Below are positions 28,845 through 36,911 of a DNA stretch of 64,000 nucleotides, one piece after another. Source of the stretch: an uncultured Cellvibrionales bacterium (GTDB lineage Bacteria > Pseudomonadota > Gammaproteobacteria > Pseudomonadales > Dasaniaceae). Location: assembly GCA_913019905.1 (NCBI GenBank), contig CAJVZD010000007.1, forward strand, positions 1-64,000, read 5' to 3'. A program made the position numbers and the translations under genes. The notes beneath the pieces were generated by a model. The model did not search any database. It was not told where the DNA came from and worked only from the letters and a program-made list of their open reading frames with translations. Every line of letters begins with the position of its first letter. Position 1 is the first letter of the stretch.

Positions 28845-29480
28845 ATGAAGATCTTTTTCGGTTTAAAACTAATGTTGATAGGAGCGATTTTTTCATCCAA
28901 TGCCCTCGCGGCACAAGGTAACGCCGAAGCGGGCCAGGCACAGTACGCTAGCTGTGTTTTATGCCATGGACAAAATGGAGAAGGCAAGCCATCTGCCGGT
29001 GGCCCAGCGTTAACGGGTCAAAGCGAGGAATATCTAGCGCGACAAATTGGCCACTTTAAAAGGGGGATAAGAGGTGCTGATGCTACGGATATCTTCGGCG
29101 GCCAGATGCGGGCAATGTCGTCCACACTGTCCAGCGATCAAGCGGTTGCAGACGTTTCCGCCTACATTGCTGCAATGGATGTCACCGGGCCAATAGAAAA
29201 GACACAGGGTGATACGGCCAAGGGTGCGTATATTTATCAGGGCAGTTGTGCCTCTTGTCACGGCGGCAAAGGCGAAGGTAAGCCTCCTCTCAATGCACCG
29301 CGACTCGCCGGTCTCGATGGCACCTATCTGATTCGTCAATTCGTGAATTTCAAGTCTGGGCTAAGAGGCAGCCATGCTGAAGATATCTATGGCCGACAAA
29401 TGAAAGAAATGGCCAAAGCGATCCGAACCGACGATGGTATAAATAATTTGGCCGCTTATATTACCTCGCTGCACCAATAA
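28845..29480 (+). CDS. Two-haem cytochrome c (c4-like)
   Basis: The 211-residue product has a signal peptide ending LAA-QG. It contains two cytochrome c domains with CVLCH (Cys37, Cys40, His41) and CASCH (Cys135, Cys138, His139), each followed by a repeated G-Q-x-[ER]-[EG]-[TY] region and an [DE]-I-[FY]-G-x-Q-M-[RK]-x-M block supplying the axial Met. This is the layout of cytochrome c4, a periplasmic electron shuttle to terminal oxidases. ATG 28845 is used, with AGAGAG upstream; GTG 28836 is the alternative. A terminator follows. Confidence 0.9.
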   Translation: MKIFFGLKLMLIGAIFSSNALAAQGNAEAGQAQYASCVLCHGQNGEGKPSAGGPALTGQSEEYLARQIGHFKRGIRGADATDIFGGQMRAMSSTLSSDQAVADVSAYIAAMDVTGPIEKTQGDTAKGAYIYQGSCASCHGGKGEGKPPLNAPRLAGLDGTYLIRQFVNFKSGLRGSHAEDIYGRQMKEMAKAIRTDDGINNLAAYITSLHQ

Positions 29481-29511
29481 GACACCGTCGAGTTAGTCTG
29501 CGCAGGACTGA

Positions 29512-29548
29512 GTCATTCCCGTTGCCCCCAGTGGAAAACGGGAATGAC
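29512..29548 (+). terminator. Rho-independent terminator after cytochrome c
   Basis: GTCATTCCCGTT and AACGGGAATGAC form a perfect 12-bp stem with a 13-base loop, followed by GATTCTACTTTTT. It lies 31 bases after the cytochrome stop codon. Confidence 0.75.
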
Positions 29549-29722
29549 GATTCTACTTTTTGTCTTCTAAACAGCTAACCCTGCGCACTTTTCAATCGCT
29601 GTAAGACTCGGTTCGGGTTCAGCGTGGCATTTTACGTCTGCAGCCCCGATATTAAATCCTCCAAGTAATAATTCAGCTATCAGTCATAATTCGAACAAAC
29701 CTGCTTCTAGTCTATACGGTTG

Positions 29723-30529
29723 TTATAGCTCTTTTTTCACCTGCATTAAGGCTTTCAATTCAGCGATTTGCGCGGACAGGTCCTCAATCGTGAGTTTACC
29801 GTCCGCCTTATCTTGCGCTTGTTTCTCAATGGCGTGCTCTTCTTCTAATACACTAACCACAATCCCTATGACCATGTTCAAAAACGCAAAGGCCGTCAAG
29901 AAAATAAACGTCAGGTAATAAATCCAGCTCGTAGAATAGACCTCCATCGTCTCATACATCACGTCAGTCCAATCCTCAAAAGTCATCACTCGAAAGAGCG
30001 TCAACATTGAGATACTGATATCTCCCCACAGCTCCGGATTAACCTTCGCAAATATGGTGCTGCCAATCGCGGCGTATATATAGAAAATAATGAACATGAG
30101 TAGCAACACATAACCCAATTGCGGCATGGCTTTGAGTAACGAGTTGAGTAATATCCGCAACTCAGGAATGATAGAAATCATCCTCAGCACTCTAAAAATC
30201 CTAACGAGACGTCCGACAAAAGCCATTTCACTGTCTTCGATGGGCGCCAGACTCACCACCACTATCAGCGTATCGAATATATTCCAGCCGCGATTGAAAA
30301 AGTACCGTTTTTCCTCTTCCGCTAAAAAGCGCACGAATAGCTCGAACAAAAAGATAAAAGTAATTAACCAGTCCAGATAGACAATAACCGACATAACTTG
30401 ACCGGGAATTTCGTGGGTCTTAGCGCCAATCAACAAAGCAGAAAAAATGATAATCGAGACGACAAACAGCTCGAAAAGCTTATTATTGCGCAGCTTAAGG
30501 GAAAAATTCTGTAGTTTTTGGATGTTCAT
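29723..30529 (-). CDS. Voltage-gated cation channel, NaChBac-like
   Basis: The 268-residue protein has the six-helix ion-transport layout. S4 carries Arg107, 110, 113 and 116 at every third position (RLVRIFRVLRM). The pore loop reads MTFEDWTDVMY, giving a selectivity filter T183-F-E-D-W-T-D with Glu185 in the place of the NaChBac glutamate (TLESW). S6 contains FLTAFAFLNMVIGIVV. A C-terminal coiled coil (EEEHAIEKQAQDK... LSAQIAELKAL) fits a tetrameric assembly. Sodium or mixed sodium/calcium conduction is inferred. ATG 30529 is favoured over 30550, though the ribosome-binding site is weak. Confidence 0.87.
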   Translation of the reverse strand: MNIQKLQNFSLKLRNNKLFELFVVSIIIFSALLIGAKTHEIPGQVMSVIVYLDWLITFIFLFELFVRFLAEEEKRYFFNRGWNIFDTLIVVVSLAPIEDSEMAFVGRLVRIFRVLRMISIIPELRILLNSLLKAMPQLGYVLLLMFIIFYIYAAIGSTIFAKVNPELWGDISISMLTLFRVMTFEDWTDVMYETMEVYSTSWIYYLTFIFLTAFAFLNMVIGIVVSVLEEEHAIEKQAQDKADGKLTIEDLSAQIAELKALMQVKKEL

Positions 30530-30870
30530 AACGCAGGGGATCACTGTCATAGGTTAAGGGCGCAATTAGCTGCCGAAAATTTCGGCCGAGATTGTGTCAC
30601 AGCTAAAGAATGTTTCCAATCAATAGCGTTACATCGCCGATAACTTCCGGAGCAATGTGCATTCCTTAAGCTACGTCTACTTTTTTGTATTTTTGACAGG
30701 AAAACAGAAATTTCACGGGGATTGCACGACATCCAATGGCCGTTTTGTACAGAATGACAGAGAATGTCTGATGAACGAGCACTGCATGCTCTATAACTAT
30801 TCAGAGCCAGTTATTCGCGATGGAGATTCCGCGATTCATCCAGCAATAGAGAGATTCAAGAGATTTTCCA
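30530..30870. other. Intergenic region, nothing recognised
   Basis: About 340 bases between two minus-strand genes. Short open frames on both strands (30547-30732, 30657-30956) have no start signal and look random. No hairpin was found. Confidence 0.35.
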
Positions 30871-32088
30871 CTAACAAATTGCCGAGATATACCCGTCAGT
30901 CCAACGAACACTCTCAATATAACTTTCCTCAACGAACTTGCTGCTTAAACCAATAGCACTTAATTTCTGCCAATCCACTTTGTCTAACCGCGCACGTTCA
31001 AACTGAATTGCTGTATCGAGTAATAGCGCAGGTACACCTTCATCTCCCATAATGACTTCCTGCATATCTACGGGTAACGACAATACCGCTAAAATTTCTT
31101 CTAACGACACATCGAAGTAAGCGTCCAGTGAAGTAATCAAGCCCGCGGTAAAAAGCCGGTCAGTAGAGAACTCCATCTTTTCCAGCGCCTCCCCCAATAA
31201 CTGCGCCATTCGAGATCTGATCATGGTATTCACAGCCAGGGCTTCTGGCTTTTTGACAGAATTTGTCATTGCAAGTAAACCCGCCCAGCTTCGAATTTTT
31301 GACAGACCCAACATCGTGATGGCCAGCGTGATCGAATCGATGGTTGAGCGAAGGTTAAAAAACGACGAGTTAACCAGGCGTAACAATTTAAAACTGAGAG
31401 CCGGGTTAGCGGAAATAGCGCGACTAATACCATCAAAATCCACTTTTGGATCTTGCAATACTGCCATCAGACGCAGTACGGACTGTTGATCCGCACTAAT
31501 TTTTTTTCCTTTGATTATTTCAGGCTTGGAAAGAAAATAGCCTTGAAACGCAGTAAAGCCCAGTGCTTTACATTGCCTAAAGTCATCTTGAGTCTCTACT
31601 TTTTCAGCCAAAAATGTCACATTATATTGCGATAACAGCTTTAGCTGTTGCTGCGCCCCATCAATTCCGACCGCCATAATGTCGATCTTGATGATATCAG
31701 CCAACTGTAACAACGAATGATGGGCGGGATCGTAAACGTAGTCATCAAGCGCGATAACATAACCTTGATCCTTGAGCCTGGTAACCGCAAGAATCATGTC
31801 TTCGTCCACAACAATATCTTCAAGTATTTCAATGACTAATTGTTGTTTGTTAATTAGTGGCGGAGCGTCTAATAAATTACGGGTGAAATTAATGTAGGCG
31901 GGTTTATAGTTTAGTATTTCGTCGACAGGGAGTTCTGTAAAGGCGTTCAGTATGACATCGGAAGTTGCGCTATCACCGTCAATCACATTAGCCCGGTTGA
32001 TATCGTCAGAACGAAACAGCAACTCATAAGCGGTGATCTTAACATTGGCGTCATAGATCGGCTGACGGGCCAAAAGTGCAGTGCTCAT
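30871..32088 (-). CDS. EAL-HDOD signalling protein with degenerate EAL domain
   Basis: The 405-residue product joins an N-terminal EAL-like domain (about 1-200) to an HDOD domain (about 205-395: LRLMAVLQDP, ANPALSFKLLRLVNSS, ITMLGLSKIRSWAGLLAM). The EAL active-site motifs are partly lost. The signature is YELLFR, and the loop normally DDFGTG reads DDYVYD, so cyclic-di-GMP hydrolysis is unlikely. Related EAL-HDOD (YuxH-like) proteins act as regulators of motility or biofilm through protein contacts. It is divergent from a diguanylate cyclase gene, with a 14-bp tandem duplication in the shared upstream region. Confidence 0.87.
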   Translation of the reverse strand: MSTALLARQPIYDANVKITAYELLFRSDDINRANVIDGDSATSDVILNAFTELPVDEILNYKPAYINFTRNLLDAPPLINKQQLVIEILEDIVVDEDMILAVTRLKDQGYVIALDDYVYDPAHHSLLQLADIIKIDIMAVGIDGAQQQLKLLSQYNVTFLAEKVETQDDFRQCKALGFTAFQGYFLSKPEIIKGKKISADQQSVLRLMAVLQDPKVDFDGISRAISANPALSFKLLRLVNSSFFNLRSTIDSITLAITMLGLSKIRSWAGLLAMTNSVKKPEALAVNTMIRSRMAQLLGEALEKMEFSTDRLFTAGLITSLDAYFDVSLEEILAVLSLPVDMQEVIMGDEGVPALLLDTAIQFERARLDKVDWQKLSAIGLSSKFVEESYIESVRWTDGYISAIC

Positions 32089-32151
32089 AATCGTTCCTTC
32101 GACAGACAGCTTCTATATTCCGTTAAATAATAGGATATTTCAATTTATTCT

Positions 32152-32179
32152 GCACTACCTATATAGCACTACCTATATA
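32152..32179. repeat. 14-bp tandem duplication in divergent promoter region
   Basis: GCACTACCTATATA is repeated exactly twice without spacer, 64-91 bases upstream of the EAL-HDOD start and about 180 upstream of the diguanylate cyclase start. The CTATATA part resembles a -10 element, so promoter duplication is possible. Confidence 0.6.
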
Positions 32180-32357
32180 AGAGTACTGAGCTTTTCAGCA
32201 ATCTTAATTCCTAGACCTATTTTAGACCCAAATCGGACTGTGTCCATTCAACCTGATCAAAAGATAGTTTCGAAATAGAGGATTTCCAATACCCATCGCG
32301 ATATGAGCTATACTATGTTGCTGTTCACTTTTGAAATTAGATAGACGGTCTTCCCGA

Positions 32358-33413
32358 ATGCATGGACACGCACCCCAAAGTCACTCTAACGATATATCAA
32401 ATATCGTATTAGAGCGTATCAATGAGTTAAAAATATCCACAAGTCCGGAAAATTACCACGTCTGGCACGCGTATTATTCCAATTCCAATCAGGAGCTCTG
32501 CCAGCACATTGACCAACTGATCAAGGAAGAAACGCTTTTTACTGAAGAAATACATCAAGGCATACACAAACGTTTTTTTGGCGAAGACCAGCAAAAAGCA
32601 CTTGATGATATACGCAATTCCATCAGCCAAATGGTAAATCTGGCCGGAAGTGAGCTGGGAAACATGGGCCAGGAGATCACTCATTTCGAATCGAGTCTGA
32701 CAAACTGTGAAGAAAAGCTGACAACGACAAGCAGCGACATGCTGCAACAGCTGATTGTTAGACTATTATCGGACACACGGCACATCCACGATACAACCCG
32801 CAACACATCGCAGTCTATGTCACAACTCTCCGATCAAGTTGATGCCATGCGAAGTGAAATCGAAGAGTTGACAAAAGATGCCTCAATTGACGCCCTCACC
32901 GAACTGTCGAATCGCCGTATTTTTGACAAGAGCTACGCAAAGTTAATGTCCGATGCGTATCGCCTCGACTTTAGCTTCAGTCTGCTAATGCTTGATATAG
33001 ACCATTTCAAACGGTTTAATGACGAGTATGGCCACACGGTTGGCGACATGGTGTTGCGTTTTGTCGGAATTATCCTTAACAGAAACACCAAAAGCCAGGA
33101 CGTTGCTACGCGCTACGGCGGAGAAGAATTTGCCATATTGCTACCTGGCACCAGCCTACAGGAAGGTATGGCTGTAGCAGAGCGGTTACGACAATCCATA
33201 TCCAAGCAGACGCTGCGGGTTGGACGAAAAAAACGCAATGTCGGGAAAATATCCGTTTCAATCGGCGTTGCTCAATTTCAGGATAGCGACGAAGGAGATT
33301 CACTTATTAATCGCGCCGATGAATGTCTCTATAAAGCGAAAAATGAAGGCCGCAATCGCGTGTATGGCGAGCGAGCCCTTAAGTCAGCAAAAGGAAAATT
33401 AGACCGGCAGTGA
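32358..33413 (+). CDS. Diguanylate cyclase (GGDEF)
   Basis: The 351-residue product has a helical, Gln-rich N-terminal region (about 1-165) with coiled-coil character and a GGDEF domain (about 170-345). The active site is RYGGEEF. The position of the RxxD inhibitory site reads KSQD, so feedback inhibition by cyclic-di-GMP is probably lost. No membrane segment is visible. The start is uncertain: ATG 32358 is chosen over TTG 32331, and neither has a clear ribosome-binding site. It is divergent from the EAL-HDOD gene. Confidence 0.87.
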   Translation: MHGHAPQSHSNDISNIVLERINELKISTSPENYHVWHAYYSNSNQELCQHIDQLIKEETLFTEEIHQGIHKRFFGEDQQKALDDIRNSISQMVNLAGSELGNMGQEITHFESSLTNCEEKLTTTSSDMLQQLIVRLLSDTRHIHDTTRNTSQSMSQLSDQVDAMRSEIEELTKDASIDALTELSNRRIFDKSYAKLMSDAYRLDFSFSLLMLDIDHFKRFNDEYGHTVGDMVLRFVGIILNRNTKSQDVATRYGGEEFAILLPGTSLQEGMAVAERLRQSISKQTLRVGRKKRNVGKISVSIGVAQFQDSDEGDSLINRADECLYKAKNEGRNRVYGERALKSAKGKLDRQ

Positions 33414-33661
33414 TTTTCTCAAGTTGTGCCAAGTATGGGAAGTGACGGCTTACAATAAAGAGTTGTAACCACTCGGATTCAACTTAAATCGACCGAAACG
33501 CTAGTCCAAAGAGTCTGACGCCTGCCGTTCTGTTCTCAATTGTAACCTTCCTGAACATCTGCATATATTCTTAACGAATGGCAAATAATTGGTCAGTTCA
33601 ATTACCGAGATGCTAACTACCGTCGATCTAAGGCTGGGAGTTAATACAGTGCAGATGCAAT

Positions 33662-34252
33662 TTATCTTTCCGGCACCACGATTTGAGCAATACCAAACAT
33701 AGCTTCCCGGCTCACCACTTCCACCAATGCGGCCTCCTTCCAACCTATGGTATTCGCAGGTTGTAACGGTATAACGATATACCGTGTTTCGGCAGTGGTA
33801 TCCCAAACACGGATGTTGACTTCTTTTGCAAGATCTAAACCCATCTCGTGTAATACCTGGCGTGAGTTTCTCACAACTCTCGCTCGATACTCGGGGCTTT
33901 TATACCAATTCGGTGGCAATCCTAATACAGGCCAGGCAGTGCAGGAGCACTGCGTACAGACAACCACATGATGAATGTCTGGCAAACACTCTAACGCAAC
34001 AATGTATTCGCCCTGAACACCTTCAAACCCCATTTCTGCACAGGCAGCTGTGCCATCGCTGAACAAGCGTTCACGATATGCCAAATCCGTCCATGCTCTC
34101 GCGACAACTTTAGCACCATTTCGCCAGTTAATTTCTTCCTCGTAGTCATGAATAAGCTGATCGATCGTGCCATCGGGGAGTAGACCAAGGTCTTCCAAGG
34201 TATCAACTAACGCTTTTGTGCGCTTCGCAGGACTTGCTTGAGTTTGTGTCAT
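33662..34252 (-). CDS. Nitrile hydratase alpha subunit
   Basis: The 196-residue product carries the metal-binding claw VVCTQCSCTAWPVLGLPPNWYK, with Cys99, Cys102, Ser103 and Cys104 as ligands. It converts nitriles to amides with the beta subunit. Thr after the first Cys is typical of cobalt-type enzymes (Ser in iron-type), and the beta-before-alpha order also fits cobalt type. The Gln in place of the usual Leu is unusual. ATG 34252 overlaps the beta stop codon (ATGA), with GGAGGAAGC just before, so translation is coupled. No activator/metallochaperone gene follows. Thiocyanate hydrolase is a related alternative. Confidence 0.92.
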   Translation of the reverse strand: MTQTQASPAKRTKALVDTLEDLGLLPDGTIDQLIHDYEEEINWRNGAKVVARAWTDLAYRERLFSDGTAACAEMGFEGVQGEYIVALECLPDIHHVVVCTQCSCTAWPVLGLPPNWYKSPEYRARVVRNSRQVLHEMGLDLAKEVNIRVWDTTAETRYIVIPLQPANTIGWKEAALVEVVSREAMFGIAQIVVPER

Positions 34253-34881
34253 GATGCTTCCTCCAGATAACTTTCCCACAAGTCCACAACTACCGAGTCG
34301 TTGTTAGCTTCATCGCCGTTCCATAGCTGTGAAGCGGTAAACATAACATGGTAGGTAGGCTCCTTTCGAAACGGCAACTCATGCGCAGCTGCATCGGGAA
34401 ATGAAAAATACGGAGCCACATGTATCACTTCTCCCTTATGACCACGGACATACCCCGGCATTCGAGTATGACCTGCAGAATGGATGTTGCGCACTCGCAC
34501 TTTATCACCGACGGAGAACAGGGCCGCACTTTGGGTCGTTTTTCCATCGTCATGGACCGTTGCATTGGGCCTGGCTAAGGGATAGCACCCCTCTACTCTT
34601 GAGGTTAGCGCATGCTTGTCGATAACGCCCTTTTCGATCAAAAGCGACGCGACGCCGGTCAATACTCGCTCGTAATAACTCGCATTCAAATAGTCCACGG
34701 GTGCCATACGTTCAAGAGCGTGGCGATACTCGTCAGGATTGTACTTTTGCATTATTCCAATTGCGATAATATTTAATGCAAACGCCTGTCCTTCCCATTT
34801 ATCATGAAAAACAGGTTCATCCGATTCAACGGAAATTCCCCCGAACCCTGCCATACCCCCTAAATCATGAATACCGTCCAT
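34249..34881 (-). CDS. Nitrile hydratase beta subunit
   Basis: The 210-residue product starts with MDGIHDLGGMAGFG, the standard beta-subunit N-terminus. It contains the WEGQAFAL region and the C-terminal SH3-like barrel (FSVGDKVRVRNIHSAGHTRMPGYVRGHKGEV, ending in YHVMFTASQLW). It forms the heterodimer with the alpha subunit, whose ATG overlaps its stop codon by four bases. GGAGATTTTAG precedes the ATG. A sodium:solute symporter gene lies 211 bases upstream on the same strand. No amidase is found nearby. Confidence 0.92.
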   Translation of the reverse strand: MDGIHDLGGMAGFGGISVESDEPVFHDKWEGQAFALNIIAIGIMQKYNPDEYRHALERMAPVDYLNASYYERVLTGVASLLIEKGVIDKHALTSRVEGCYPLARPNATVHDDGKTTQSAALFSVGDKVRVRNIHSAGHTRMPGYVRGHKGEVIHVAPYFSFPDAAAHELPFRKEPTYHVMFTASQLWNGDEANNDSVVVDLWESYLEEAS

Positions 34882-35092
34882 CTAAAATCTCCACATGAAT
34901 TATGCCCAATAGGGATCACCATCACTATCCCAACAGTCCCTTTCCAAGCGAGTCTTGCCCGACCTCTTCTGCATCAGTTCCCATTGAAGGGAGGACTCAT
35001 TGAAACGTTCTTACAATCCGGTCACTTTAGTAAAAAATTCGTCGCTATGATTGTCCCAGTCACTTAGCGGCAACATAAAACACGCAGACCTA

Positions 35093-36565
35093 TCATTCGA
35101 TACGACGGAAAAACGGCAAGGTACCTAGTCGGTCGCTTGTATCCAGAGTTTCACCGTCGGCCTTCGTCAGTGCCTTCGGTGTGTCGGTTTTTTGAGTTAG
35201 CAAAGACACTGCCACTGCAAATACAAGCGACGTCCAAAATCCGACAAAACTTGCCGGTAATTCAGGAAACAGGATGCTCGTCGCACCAAACGCGGTAAAA
35301 CCCGCACCAATGCCGTAATATCCACCGGTGCTATTCAGTCTCTTCCACCAGATAGCGAGAATAAACGGTGCCGACATTCCCGCAAAACCCAGTGAGATTG
35401 ACATCGCTATCGCGGAGATAATTGTACTGGTATTGAACGCTGTATACAGCGCAACGAGTGCCATCGCGGGGATAGACCACCGCGCTACCTTTAGCTTTAC
35501 TTGCTCCGACGGATTTTTCATAACACGTGGTAATAAATTCACCGAAATCACCGCACCACAACCGAGTAGGATACTGTCCGATGTACTCATAATGGCGGAG
35601 ATAACCGCTCCGACAAATATGGCGACGACCAATGGATGTAAGTGTTCAACCGCTAACAAGGGGATAATGGCGTTGGCGTCCTCAACTCCGGGCATGGTCG
35701 CCGTTGCTATATAACCGAGCGTTACCGGCACCATACCGAATAGGAGATAAGCAACGCCGGCAATATAAAAGGCATTTTGAGCAACTTGTTCATTTCGGGC
35801 GGCCATTGCTCGCTGCACCACGGAAATCACTCCAATAGCGACCAAGCCGGAACTAAACCAAACCTGAAAATAAGTGAACCAATCGTTGAATGTATGGCCT
35901 TCTGGCACAAAGCGAAATGCATGATCTGGCATTATCTGAGCCACAGTGGCGAATCCTCCGGCGTCATCAACGACCACAAAAAATAGCGCCAGCACCCCTA
36001 TCGCAATAAATACCATCTGCAACACATCGGTAGCCGCAACGGCGCGCAACCCACCAAACATAGTGTAGACAACAATGACCAACGTACCCCCATAAATGCC
36101 AATGGCGGCCGCTTGTCCGGTGAGTGTTTCAAAGACCACTCCGAAGGCGAAAAGTACGGCGCCGAGCCAGATGGAACCGCCAACCAGATTCACAATCGAC
36201 GACATCACGCCGGCAATATTTCCTATCCGGATTTCATGAAATTCGATCGGAGTTATCCGCTCCGAGCGACGATAGGTTCTAGCAAAAAAGAAGCCCGCTA
36301 TCAGTAGGGAAATTCCCGAAACAATCGGATCTCTGAGCACTTCTAATGTATTACCCGCATAGGCCGCCGCGGCCGACCCCATCATTGGCCCGCTACCAAA
36401 CCACGTTGCCACGATTGAAACGGAACACACCGTAAGCGACATGTTTCGGCCCGATACCGCGAAGTCACTCATCGAAGTCGACTTGCCCGCAACGTAAATA
36501 CCGACGGCAAGCATCAGCGCAACGTAGATACCTACACCAATAAGGATAATCGTTTGTGAATCCAT
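35093..36565 (-). CDS. Sodium:solute symporter (SSS family)
   Basis: The 490-residue membrane protein has about 13 hydrophobic segments. SSS hallmarks include an N-terminal IYVALMLAVGIYVAGKST, the SIVATWFGSGPMMGSAAAAY region, MFGGLRAVAATDVLQM and the sodium-site region AVISAIMSTSDSILLG. It takes up a small solute with sodium. The position just upstream of nitrile hydratase on the same strand suggests the substrate could be a nitrile or a product, but that is inference. No clear terminator separates them in the 211-base gap. Confidence 0.88.
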   Translation of the reverse strand: MDSQTIILIGVGIYVALMLAVGIYVAGKSTSMSDFAVSGRNMSLTVCSVSIVATWFGSGPMMGSAAAAYAGNTLEVLRDPIVSGISLLIAGFFFARTYRRSERITPIEFHEIRIGNIAGVMSSIVNLVGGSIWLGAVLFAFGVVFETLTGQAAAIGIYGGTLVIVVYTMFGGLRAVAATDVLQMVFIAIGVLALFFVVVDDAGGFATVAQIMPDHAFRFVPEGHTFNDWFTYFQVWFSSGLVAIGVISVVQRAMAARNEQVAQNAFYIAGVAYLLFGMVPVTLGYIATATMPGVEDANAIIPLLAVEHLHPLVVAIFVGAVISAIMSTSDSILLGCGAVISVNLLPRVMKNPSEQVKLKVARWSIPAMALVALYTAFNTSTIISAIAMSISLGFAGMSAPFILAIWWKRLNSTGGYYGIGAGFTAFGATSILFPELPASFVGFWTSLVFAVAVSLLTQKTDTPKALTKADGETLDTSDRLGTLPFFRRIE

Positions 36566-36911
36566 TTATCTAACCCATCTTGGAGCGACGGCCAACCGGT
36601 AGCGGTAGCAAATACCTGCTCATCAGTAATTTGATAGCCAGTGGCTGGGTGCTTCTATCAATACCACCACATGGCTATCCATTTCCCGTGTTCAATACGA
36701 AAATCTTGTCCAAGCCCACTTGTCACAAGCGGTTCGCGTTCGAATAAACAAAGTACCGGAAGAATATACGCCCTTTTTCCTCTCGTCCAATTTGTTCGTC
36801 CGGTTCGCTCACACAACAAAGCAGCGTTCGACTGTTGAACGCGGTGTTATGTTCTCTTCACTACTCGTCGCGATGTGGACAAAGAAACCTATAAAACAGC
36901 AACGAGTGAGC
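36566..36911. other. Intergenic region, nothing recognised
   Basis: About 345 bases between the symporter and amidohydrolase genes, both on the minus strand. Open frames on the plus strand (36641-36838, 36720-37040) look random. No hairpin was noticed. Confidence 0.35.
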
